Source: Tubiluchus corallicola
Taxonomy: Eukaryota > Priapulida > Priapulimorpha > Priapulimorphida > Tubiluchidae
Reading direction: 5' to 3'
NCBI GenBank assembly: GCA_030141605.1
Contig: JAQGDQ010000333.1
Span: 62,001 to 126,000 of the forward strand
DNA length: 64,000 nucleotides
Of this stretch, positions 29,500 to 40,300 are shown piece by piece; position 1 is the stretch's first letter, and the number at the start of each line of letters is the position of its first letter. Under the pieces are notes generated by a model. That model worked only from the letters and a program-made list of their open reading frames with translations, made no database searches and was not told the DNA's origin. Both the position numbers and the translations under genes were made by a program.

Positions 29500-31718
29500 T
29501 AATAATAATTTTCACAAAACTTCAACAGCAGCAACAGTTATTTTATGGAACTGTTTACATAATAACTTTCTCAAATGAAGTTTACAATCTAACGTTAATA
29601 ATAATAATTTTCACAATTGTAGTTTACGTAATATTTAACGAAAATTATGACACCAACCTCTCTAGATATAAAAATGTTTCTGGCGAACCAGAAATTTCGC
29701 GTCGAAGTGGAAAGTGCGTCTCAGTGTAGACGACATTGACATCATCGTCATCATCATCAAAAACAACCACAACAACATCATCGTCATCGTCTGTACTACC
29801 AATGTTAGAGTGTTGTATTGATGTGCTTGCTGCTTTTTGTGCCGGTGCCACTATTGTCGCATTTCTCGATGTTGCAGCTTCCCCTGTCACATCTCTCGAT
29901 GTCGAGGATTTCCTTTTAAAACAAACAATTCAATTCACATTCACCATTTCTGACAAAAATCACATTAAAACACATATTACGCAGCCATTACACATTAAAA
30001 CGAGAGTCCAAAATGAACGAAATTATGATAAAACAATGCACATGCAAAATCAACAAAAACTGTGGAATGTACTATTTCTATAATTACGTATATGTACGAA
30101 AGCCTGCGAAAATTTATTCAGTACAAATTAATGCAGCAAGCTGTGGCTGTTAACAGCAAACGGCAATTAGATATTAGAAGTTCACTCACTGTGTAAATCC
30201 ATTTACGGGAGCCATGGCCATCTTGAGGCTGTTTTGTAAAGCATTGTCATCACCACCACCTGTGTAAGTTGTAAAAAGTACATGTAAAAGAACGGATGTT
30301 GCATAGAAGGATGCTCGCTTCGCTTTGACAAAAAGCATGAGAAACATGCATACATACGTTGCGTTAGCAATTATTCTCGACAATGGAATACTCCACATGG
30401 CGGAAATCTTCCTTTGCCAGGCGATGTTGAGGGTTCTGACAAGGACATCACTGTCATCAACGATGATGTTGTTGGCAGCACTGATGCTGGTATTGTTGCT
30501 GCTGCCGCTTCACGTATACCTCCCAACATTGGTCTTTATTAAAAAAGAGAAGCAGCCTTAATATTCACTCCAAGAAAGAGTATAAAATTAATATTTAGTC
30601 TAGGGTCATCAATAAATAAATAAATAAATTCATATATGTGATGAGAAACTGGCCTGCATTGTGCATTTCTCACTATTCGCAAGTTGTCACTCAAATGCAT
30701 TTTTCTTTTCTTTTCTTTCGCTTGTCTAGAAGATACATAAATATATGACAAGAAGTGAAATACTCGATTTTATTTCTTTTCTTACAATCAAAGCTGTCTT
30801 CAAAACAAAATTAGAGAGAGAGTGAGTGCCCTTTAGCTTAATGAAAAACAAAAAATGCAGTGGCCTAATTGTATATAATGCACTGCATATTTTGTGGACT
30901 TCACCAAAATTTAATTAAACGGGTGATTTCATTAATTAATACACACGCACGCACAAATACACATTCAGAGCATCTGAGTGTGACGACAACACCTACTTAT
31001 AATGGTTCAACTTTTCACAATGAAGAAAAGATTTGCGTGAGTGGCTCACTTCACTGTGAAGATTAGAGCTTTCTCACAATTCAATTATGAAAACATTGAA
31101 ATAATAAATTTTCCATTGCAGTGAAAATTATGAATTAACTCGCATCTATTTCTTTCTCTTTTTACAATTAATACTATAACAAAAATTGGCGACTGTTAAT
31201 GAAAAACAAATAACTACACTTACCTAATCAGTAGATTTGCAATTATATAAAGCACTATAAGATTGTGCGTAATTCACCACAATATGGTGCTTCAAGTTAA
31301 ATAGATGGCAAATTGATAAGTAAGAACAGGCAGTTTGCATTAATACGTGAAGTCTGAGCCTAGACTCTCCAATACCTATTTATAACAGGTACGAGTAACC
31401 AATCAGATAGTAGGAAATTAAAGTACCACTTTTCTCATTGGTCAAGAGAATTGTGTGGGCGTGGCAATTTATCTGAATGTTACATGAAAGTTAAAACTCT
31501 CACGCTTTCATTTAAAGACCAATTAAAACTGTCCCACACTTTCATTTAAAAAATAGTTAACTTTTCTCGTTGGACAAGAGATTTGCAAGAAGGTAAAAAC
31601 TTACACGAAGGTTAGATGAAGGTTAAAACTTTCTCATTTTAATTCCTTAATCTGTAATTATATACGTATTCATGAATGTAAATTAGGATTCAGGGAGTTC
31701 TAAATTTAATAAGTACTA
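29500..31718. other. Spacer right of dimer B, with triplet-rich frames
   Basis: Contains CATCAT/CATCGT triplet runs at 29725-29795. A plus-strand frame at 30283-30540 reads protein-like to its stop (CSLRFDKKHEKH, then NTPHGGNLPLPGDVEGSDKD, ending PPNIGLY). A minus-strand exon-like unit of about 70 bases at roughly 30193-30262 has a good acceptor (CTTTTTACAACTTACACAG) and a GTGAGT donor. The two cannot both be real without overlap, and neither has a recognised family. An AATA microsatellite lies at 30609-30629. Confidence 0.3.
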
Positions 31719-31935
31719 TATATAGGTGATCTCAATGATTTAACTACATCTGGTGCTGTCAGTCATTCTCAGGAGACATACAAATATCTATTGCCGTAAT
31801 ATGTTCGGTTTAGATTTGAACTTGTAATTCCTTTGAGAACACAACTGTCGGTAGGCAGTTGAAATATTAACTTCATCTATATGTAAATCATTTTTTCTAG
31901 TACCCATTTAACAATTTCAGTATGCTTTGAAGTGT
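31719..31935 (+). repeat. Long inverted repeat, left arm
   Basis: About 217 bp matching the reverse complement of 34044-34259 at roughly 90 percent by eye. Shared blocks include ATAGGTGATCTCAA, GTCATTCTCAGGAGA and ATATCTATTGCCG. Confidence 0.85.
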
Positions 31936-31987
<52 letters not shown>

Positions 31988-31990
31988 TGT
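31936..31990. repeat. (AT)n microsatellite
   Basis: An uninterrupted run of about 23 AT/TA units with a CATACATA start, at the inner edge of the left inverted arm. Confidence 0.95.
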
Positions 31991-32399
31991 ACCACGATAC
32001 CGGGAAGTTTTCTTACCATATTCTCAATCACAATTTCACACAAACTATGACGGTCAAGCCAGCCTAACCTGGTTTGTTGTTGTTGTACTACATATGAGTT
32101 AACTGTTGAATGCATTAACATTTGAAGCATGTAGCAAGTGCCGTAACGTTTGAAGCAAATGAGGTGAAATTATACCTTATATTCTATGTACTTGAGTAAA
32201 ATGTTTACAACACTATTAATCTTGCATTTATAGTTTGTCTATAAAGACGTTTTTAAGTCTCCTGGAGACTAATATTTGTACGAATCAAAATGTTATTAGC
32301 AGTCTACAATAACGTTATATTATCGAAAATAAGGCTTGCAGGTGTTTTCTTACGTGAATTAACATAGAATAAGTCACGTGACGACACCACGTGTCACAA

Positions 32400-33640
32400 C
32401 TGGATGCAACCTGCTAGTATGGTAATTAGCACGTACGCGCACGTGCTGTTAAAATATACAGTAGGTTTGATGAACTTTTTGTCAACGTACCGTCGTTAGG
32501 TGCATAAATACAATAATTATATTTGCAGTATTTCTAACCTAGCAACCAACGAAGCGAAATTCTGTTAGTAGAAATCTATCTGAAGTTTACATTATGTCGG
32601 AAAAATGCGTGCACGAAGTTCTGTGGAATTTTTAATAGGTGATACATGTCTGTTTGTCTGTAAGATGCATGTAAATATTTTGACTAAGAATTTAAACTAG
32701 TGAAGCTCTGAAGAAGCGAAATTGTTAAAGAATTTGACAGTGAAATGCATGTCATACCGTAAATTTGTTTTGTATTTTTTTATACAACAATACAGTAAAA
32801 TTATGATGGTCATTTTAGATGCAGTACAATGGGGACGTGCAGGTTCGAATTCGGGCGCAACTGAAAAAGAGAAAAACCAATAATGATCGTGATAATTAAA
32901 AAACTTGTTGCCTTATTTTGTAGGTGGTAAACATTTTCTATCATAAATGAAGCACAAACATAACTCACGTAACGGAAGTGTGTACATAATGCTCATCATT
33001 TATTTTAGTTTTTCTATTTGTGTTTTTAATAAAACAAGACATCAAACTTTTGCACACGTTACGGAACTCTGACGGTGGTGTTTCATCCATGCATGAAGCA
33101 AATTTTTCCCATCGACACGAGTTCATTAAGCGCATATGACACGCCAGAAATTAATCGAATACATTCTATTAAGTTTTCCGGCTGCATCAAAACGGTGTTC
33201 AATCGAAAGCGGGTGACACGTGCGACCTCCTACCTTCCCTTGAAATCAATTAGACGGTAGTATTACGCAGTACACCACACATGGAAAGATCCATAAATAC
33301 TAAACAAATATTGAATATTTACCGTGCGCTGTTGACACCTGTATCAAACGCACATTTACGCGAATGAAAGTCATGTGACGCTGTTGATGCATGAACTCGC
33401 TCACATGCTCTATTAAACAGTCATCACAAGTTATGGTTACTAAACCACGGTTGGAGCAAAATAGTTCCGTTCTCGCTATTAATGGAAGTAAAGACTTTGA
33501 CATAATAGAGAAACAAATATGTACAACACTTAACACCACATGTCACAATAAGTTATGGTTAGAGATACAACAACCACGCATGTTACAACATATTTCGCAA
33601 CAAGTTAGAGCTATCACGCATGCGCAACAAACCTACAACA
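32400..33640. repeat. Dispersed repeat shared with 21120-21660
   Basis: Longer relative of the repeat at 21.1 kb, located between the inverted arms. It carries the same ordered blocks (GAAGCGAAAT, AGAAATCTATCTGA, TTTACATTATGTCGG, ACGAAGTTCTGTGG, and near 33350 the TTTACGCGAATGAAAGTCA block). It is non-coding. A GGTTCGAATTC motif at about 32842 resembles a tRNA-type B box, but no A box is visible. Confidence 0.55.
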
Positions 33641-33721
33641 CTCGTACCACATTTAACACATGCAAACCAATCAAAGGCAATCCCACTTAAGGAAACTCAT
33701 CTAGTGGAGATTTGCAGCTAG

Positions 33722-33812
33722 GGTATGGGTTAGGGTTGGTCATTATATGGAGGGGGTTAGGGCAGTTCCATTATTTAGAGATGTGAGGTAGGGTTAGGGT
33801 TAGTAGCTTGGG
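33722..33812. repeat. Short interstitial telomere-like TTAGGG motifs
   Basis: Several TTAGGG or near-TTAGGG units in about 90 bp: ATGGGTTAGGGTTGG, GGGGTTAGGGCAG and GTAGGGTTAGGGTTAG. Units are not in a perfect array. Confidence 0.7.
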
Positions 33813-34043
33813 ACTTCCTAGCAGCTGCTTTCCTGTTATCAATACCATCTATGGGCATGAGGAAAATCAACAAACCTAATGCTGATAATTCTGCTGTAAT
33901 AAAATTAGTCCTTATTCTTATTCTTAGTGTTTCATTTTTTCTTTATCACCAATAAAATTACAGTCAGTGAAAGTATGATCGCTGATCAATACAAATGCAA
34001 ATCTTAGATATTACGTTTTCACATTTAGTTTTTTGCTATACTA

Positions 34044-34259
34044 ACACTTCAAAACTTACTGAAATTGTTACATGGGTACTAGAAAAAATGATTTACGTAC
34101 ATATAGATGAAGTCAATATTTTAACTGCCTACCAGCAGTTGTGTTCTCAAAAGAATTACAAGTTTAAATCTAAACCGAACATATTGCGGCAATAGATATT
34201 TGTATATCTCCTGAGAATGACTTCCAGATGTAGTTAAAATGTTGAGATCACCTATAAAT
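34044..34259 (-). repeat. Long inverted repeat, right arm
   Basis: Reverse-complement partner of 31719-31935. Together they bound about 2.5 kb, suggesting a foldback-type or inverted-duplicated element. A short plus-strand frame across this arm shows no family motif. Confidence 0.85.
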
Positions 34260-35186
34260 AAATTATCTAATTTCATTGAGGGCTTTTAAACGAATATTTT
34301 TAACACAAAAAATTTTTTCCTAAGTTAGCAATATTATTGATTGTTACCAAATTATTAATTTTTGTGCACAAGTCATAAAAATTACGATGCAAAATAGCAC
34401 TATGACTTTGATCATTTGATCTCTAGAATAGTTAAATGAAAATAACCATATTTTTTACGCTTATTTTGATATTATTTTCTTATGGCACGTACAACAATTT
34501 TTACAGTGTAGCAGTTGTGGATATTGTCAACTAAATGGATATGCAAATAACAAGTATATTCTTTGACATCATATATTTAACTTTAACACAACACTGCTTA
34601 CTGGCTAAGCAGAACTTCTCTAAAATGCAAATGACCAAAAAAGCAAAGTAATCTATTTATATGGTCAAAAATAAAGTTTAGAATACTAGAAATATATACA
34701 AATATACAGCAATACTTTACGATCAATTAAATTCGTGTAACCATGCACTAAGCATTTAATATAAAAACTATTCAACATTGGAACAGCAAAAGTTAATAAT
34801 TAGACTTTTGTTAAGCTTTGTCATTACAATATTTAGTTTTTACTTCATTATAAGATTCAGAGTTGCAATTCGGAGCAGGGAAAAACATCTCAGTCATACC
34901 ATAAATTTTAGCCAAAAAGATTTTGATTTGTCATTATCGAAAGTTGTATAAGGAAATAAAAACGGGTTATTGCTGCGCTAAATAACTAATTAGCTAATCA
35001 GCTTGTTAGGTACCACTCAGTACACCCACATAAATGTGTTCCGTAATTGCACAGAAAGCACACATTCATACGAATGCAAGCATACATGGTTTATAATTTG
35101 AATGCATTCACATCAACACAATTAGCATTTTGCAATCAACTACATGTAACTTCTAAGCACAAAGTGCTTAAGCTGTTACACCTTAT
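34260..35186 (-). other. JADE 3' flank / probable 3' UTR
   Basis: AT-rich, no other gene seen. A minus-strand ATTAAA at 34755-34760 is a possible polyadenylation signal about 430 bases after the stop codon. The transcript end was not otherwise defined. Confidence 0.35.
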
Positions 35187-37331
35187 TCATTTACGTCTGC
35201 CATGTATACCAATTTTTTTCTGAATGTTCAAAAGTGTTTGTAATGGTAAACTCTCTAAACTGATATGCAGCTCATGATACCACGGTTCAGAAGACTGTTC
35301 GGAAGGACCACGCGATACATCAGATGTAACTTTTACTGGTAATCCGTTGGTTTCGTGTGACCGCCGTGGCATATACTCTGTGCTGCACAGTTCTTCTAGA
35401 TTTGGTGTCATATCAGATGACCACATCTGTAACTTCCTCAGTTCTTTTAGTAAATTTTCCTTTCCTTTATGATTGCTTTTCTTTGCATATGGTGGAGATG
35501 GAGTCTGGTGTACAATGACATCACTATGACGTGTAGATTGATCTCCAGTGTCATTGTCTCCTGAACTGTTTGTTCTAAATGTAGTAGTTTGGAATGAAGT
35601 TCTATCAGGCTTTTGGTTAAGTCGGACATGCCCGCTTTTTGCTAATTTTGTTTGTGTTACACTAGCACAGTTTCTCTGGCCTGGTGCCATCAAGTCGTTC
35701 TGGCTAGAATCAGCAGTTCTTATTTTGTCTTCAGCTTTAATACGTTCACCAATAAATTGGTTTAACATGTTTGCAATAGGAAAATTAAGTTTTTCTACTT
35801 CACTTATATTTTCTAATGAACTTTCCGTAATTTTTGCTGAACTGCTATTTCGCGTGTGTCTTAAAGATGCCAATCTGCCTACCTTACCAGATGATGGAAA
35901 GTTCCTTTCTGAAAAATATGCAGATGATTCGTCAACAAATGAATTAGTTGAACAATTGTTTACTGCTCTACGTAAAGCATAGCGTTTTGAAGACGTATTA
36001 TCTACTTGTGACAAATCCAAATATGACATTTTTGTGATAGGTTTGCCAATCGTCAAGCTCTTGCCTGAATCCAAACCTAGAATATCCTGGTCATACAGAA
36101 AAAGTTGCCGTTTATGTACTGGGCGATTGTTTGGCCTACTGACACCAACTGATACTTTTTTGCTATTATTTTTACGAGCTTGCAAAGACACAGAAGTTTC
36201 AACATTTTCCAGTTTAATGCGAGGAGATCTTCGTAGAAAATCATTAAAACACATTGACAAACTTGATTTACTCAATGCATCCACTTCTTTTTCTACCTTG
36301 TGATTACACGTTTTCCTAAAACTAGACCTCAAAATTCTTTTCTGTGATTGAGACTCATCGTTTGAGCCATTTTGAATACTAGTGTATGCCTCGGTCTTGC
36401 AGTTTAGCGAGTTTTGCCCATTGCCATGCACTACTGAAGCGTTATCACACTGGGGCAAAAAATTCGTTGCAAGAAGCCTTCGTCTCTTGTTAGTAGCATT
36501 CACAGGAGAATCTTTGGCAAGTAAATCATCGAAAAATGGCTCCACTTTAACATCAAGATTGCAGGTCAATATATCATTATACGTTCCAACACTTTCAGAC
36601 ACTGCCCTACGTTTGCGACTTGACAAGGGATACTCATCTACCACACTGGTGCAAATGCGTTTTTGACTACGCTTTTTTCTAGTAGTACCAGTTCGCAGTG
36701 ACTCAGTTTTCTTTACCGAAATATCACTTGTAGCGTCTTTGTCACTATTATCACTGAACAAAATATCTGAATCTATAAATGAAGGTTTATGATGGTAATT
36801 AATGGGCGAACTGACATCATCGAGAAGTCTTTTCAACTCCCGGGTTCCAGGGGATTTCGGATCATGTTTTAAAGGCTTTTCCAAATTGCATGTACTTTCC
36901 ACAGGCCGTACATCAGTAGTCTTCTTAGATATCTTTAGCTTCGAATGTTTGGCATCTTTAAAGATATTAGATGTTTTAAAAGTTATTTTGCTGTTTGAAG
37001 TGTTTGTTTTTGAATCTGAAGTATCTAATACATGTGTTGTGCTATCAGGTATCATGTCAGCAGATGACAAAACTACACTTTCAGTGACTTCTACTGGCTT
37101 ATTGTGCTTCCAAGACTTGTATTTTTCTGGTTTGCCTCGTCCACAGAGCAAAACACGATCGTAAATGGTTTTATCATGGCTTGCACCAATGACTTCTTTT
37201 ATCGTATGCTCGGACAGTCGACTGAATCTGTTGAACATTTCACTTTGCTTGTCAAACACAGCCTGCCTTTGTTTGTACCAATTTCGCTTATTTTTTTCTC
37301 TCCGCTCGATCATATAGCACAAATTTCGAAC
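35187..37331 (-). CDS. JADE: JADE exon: conserved helix end and long C-terminal tail
   Basis: Terminal coding exon, 714 codons plus TGA. The acceptor TTTTTTCAG precedes [20 protein letters not shown], the end of the conserved JADE block. The rest is serine-, lysine- and asparagine-rich, apparently disordered, with basic patches such as TRKKRSQKR and KRRRLLATN. The last residues ([20 protein letters not shown]) look structured. Long antisense frames across this exon are shadows. Confidence 0.9.
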   Translation of the reverse strand, partial: VRNLCYMIERREKNKRNWYKQRQAVFDKQSEMFNRFSRLSEHTIKEVIGASHDKTIYDRVLLCGRGKPEKYKSWKHNKPVEVTESVVLSSADMIPDSTTHVLDTSDSKTNTSNSKITFKTSNIFKDAKHSKLKISKKTTDVRPVESTCNLEKPLKHDPKSPGTRELKRLLDDVSSPINYHHKPSFIDSDILFSDNSDKDATSDISVKKTESLRTGTTRKKRSQKRICTSVVDEYPLSSRKRRAVSESVGTYNDILTCNLDVKVEPFFDDLLAKDSPVNATNKRRRLLATNFLPQCDNASVVHGNGQNSLNCKTEAYTSIQNGSNDESQSQKRILRSSFRKTCNHKVEKEVDALSKSSLSMCFNDFLRRSPRIKLENVETSVSLQARKNNSKKVSVGVSRPNNRPVHKRQLFLYDQDILGLDSGKSLTIGKPITKMSYLDLSQVDNTSSKRYALRRAVNNCSTNSFVDESSAYFSERNFPSSGKVGRLASLRHTRNSSSAKITESSLENISEVEKLNFPIANMLNQFIGERIKAEDKIRTADSSQNDLMAPGQRNCASVTQTKLAKSGHVRLNQKPDRTSFQTTTFRTNSSGDNDTGDQSTRHSDVIVHQTPSPPYAKKSNHKGKENLLKELRKLQMWSSDMTPNLEELCSTEYMPRRSHETNGLPVKVTSDVSRGPSEQSSEPWYHELHISLESLPLQTLLNIQKKIGIHGRRK

Positions 37332-40300
37332 CTGAAAAAATGTATTAAATAATAAATAGAAAAGGTAAATCTTTCTCAAATTTTGCAATTATGTAAAAAT
37401 GGGGTAAACTCACTTCAAAAAAAAATCCCGTAAACATTTTTTCCTGAATAACCATTTCCCAAAATTTTTTCCAGAACCGTCATTTCACAAAAAATAAAAT
37501 TCACATTAAAAGCGCAACAAATCTTCAGTTAGACAATGAGAAATAAAAAAATATGAAAACTGTGTCAAATCGTTAACGTAAGAAAGTAGACATGTAATGT
37601 CAAAACAATTAGGTGGCAAATCATGCTGATCTTTGCATCTATGAAATACTAAGTAATCACAGTGTATGATTCGCTACCAAAGTAAAGCAATATCAAGCCT
37701 GTCAACTGATTATTTTGATGACTGCTTAGGAATCTCACTTTGGACAGTTTCACTGCTATGCCGAATTATTTCGCTGATTAATTCAATTCGATTCATCTTT
37801 TATTCCATTATTAAAACTGCTACATGATTCACTAAAAATGCACGATTACTGCACATTCACAAACATACAAAATACTAATTCTACTAATTACATGCAATAA
37901 CAACAACAAGAAATATTAAAAGTTATCCACACCAAATAAGGACGTGCACAACCTAAAAAATTTTGCAAGTGTATCACACATCAGAGTCACTATAGCAATA
38001 TATGCCATTAGACCATTGTCATTGAGTGAGAAAGAAAAAAGGCGGGAGACATATAAGGAGGGAGAGAAGGAGAAAGGAAGAGATGGACCAAAGAAAGGAG
38101 GAGGGAGAAATGGAAAAAACACAGAAAAAGAAACCAGAAGCTTTACTTACTAAAGTAGCAGATCTTTCAAATAAAAATGAAACTGTGATTTTTTTCCTCT
38201 TAAAAGCTATTTCTGCGAAACAAATTCTCTAGGAAGTGCTTTTTGGAGAAAAAAGTTTACCGGGAAACACTTTTTCTAGGAATCTAGGAAACGGATTTAA
38301 ACACGGATATTTTACAGTTGATAATTATGTATGGAAATAGCGATCTCAAGTTTTCTTAGTTTTGTAGATTTGTATTTTTACAAGGGTGTTTTTTTTCATT
38401 TATCCACAGACCACTCTGTTCCTCCAGCATTAGAGTATCCTCGTTCATAAACTACATACAGTATAGAAAGCAGGCGAGGTTAAATAAAGTGTTTGTCTCA
38501 AGTAGTGGATGAATTTGATTTTAAATAAATTAGCTTAGAACTTTTTGTTTTGTGACCACAGAGATAAAAATTTTTATGAAAAGGTCGCTGAGACACTCAG
38601 CGGTTTTTAAGAATCAGTAGCTGGGATGGTGCCAGACTTGAGAAAATCGCCACAAAAATAAGTATCCTCCAAAAGGCTCCAAAACGAATATTAAAATCGC
38701 AAGTGCAGCCATTCATAATGTTCTTTTAGATACAGAAGCAAAACTTTGCAAAGGCTGGCAACCCACTGACCTTGTCACCTTGAGTTAAAGTTTAATTGCA
38801 GAGAAAAACAATCTCACTATGCGCATTTAACCTGCTTATCTATATTATTTTATAGATGTTATGTTTAAAGCCTGCTGCTCAAAGTGAAGTGTTAAAGTGT
38901 CCCTGGAGCTGCATAGTGCACACCAATAGGTTTAATTTTTTGCCTAGGCAGGCTTTACATAAAGTGAATAACTATTTAATGAATCTTGCAGGTAAGTATT
39001 TATTTCACAGAAACTTAAATTATACTAAAAGTAACTGCTCTGGAATATATACTTTCTCGGATCTGGATCTAGACTTTAGGTCCAAGTCCAAGAAGGTAAC
39101 ACATATTAACTTAATTAGGACTGTTGCCAACTAATGAACATTGGCAACTAATGAAAGCTAGAAAAATTTTACAGACTATTTCCAATATTATGTTTGCTAA
39201 TTTTTGTGAATGAGAATGAATTTGAAACATATTACAGTAGAATTCACGTAGAGTGAACTATTGTGCTAAAATTGTTAAATTTTTTCTAAAAATAACTGAA
39301 GTTGCCAAAAGCAAGCCTTGAGATATCAGACTCAGACTTCTATCATTATAATGTAATTAATTTGTAACAGTTGTTAATTGAATCTATAGAAAACTTGTAC
39401 TATGGGTTTAACTACAGCTTAAAATAGTGTAATATCTAATAAGATACATTTATCGAATGTTAGATTTATTGGATGTGCGCGGATAAGCAATATTATTACA
39501 CTGGGGCTCCATTCACATCAAGAAGCAGTGGTCCCGCTTGAGTTATTTGTAATCTATAGAATAATTTAATAATTTTACCAACATAATTTTGCCAAGTTAC
39601 CATTAAAATCATTATCATCTATAGGTGTTGATTCCTGAGCAAGATGCATGCTATTATTCTCTGAAAGATGTTTCACTCAACCTATTGGTTCCTCAAAGCT
39701 GTTTGTCAAAGATGAAGATTAAGACATTTGGAGCGAAATATCAGCCTTCGTCAATGATTCAGGAAACTCTGAATTTATTGGTGGAGAATACAAATACAAA
39801 ATGAATGTGCTGAAGGATCAATGGGCCAAAGTAAATTCACAAGTGTTCTCCGTGTTTTTAACCAAGGCTATTTAAGAAATGGCTTTTTCACATGACCAAA
39901 AAAGAAAGTAAAAAAGATTTGGTTAATTTCAATACATTGCGACATTTAAGAGTTTTGTACGAACTGACATGTAAATTGATTAATTGAAACCCACCTTATA
40001 GCTTAAACCATTAACCAAAAAATCATTATTTAACTGAACAAAAAACAGTTAACGATTCTTGTAAATTACTTTATTTTGCTCACTGGTCATCAGGAAAGTG
40101 TGGAGAAAACATTTTTATAAAAGTTCAATACATGTAGTAACAAAGCTGAAAACTAACATGAGAAAAAATGCTAAATTCATAACTGCAGAGAGTAAAATTT
40201 CAGCAAGGAGCCTGGTGCAGTCACTCTTCACTGTGGTACAGTAGGTAGATACTACAAAGTCTGTACACTAGTTATAATAGTTCTATGCACATGCTGCATG

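Noticed and set aside
32820-32880. tRNA-like B box GGTTCGAATTC
   Set aside because: No A box, acceptor stem or cloverleaf could be found upstream; at most a decayed SINE remnant.
33300-33690. Plus frame of 99 and minus frame of 79 codons
   Set aside because: They lie within a dispersed non-coding repeat shared with 21.1 kb; no domain and no conservation of frame between copies.
35548-37164. Several plus-strand frames of 80-150 codons
   Set aside because: They are antisense shadows of the long JADE terminal exon, whose minus frame is continuous and joined by conserved splice sites.
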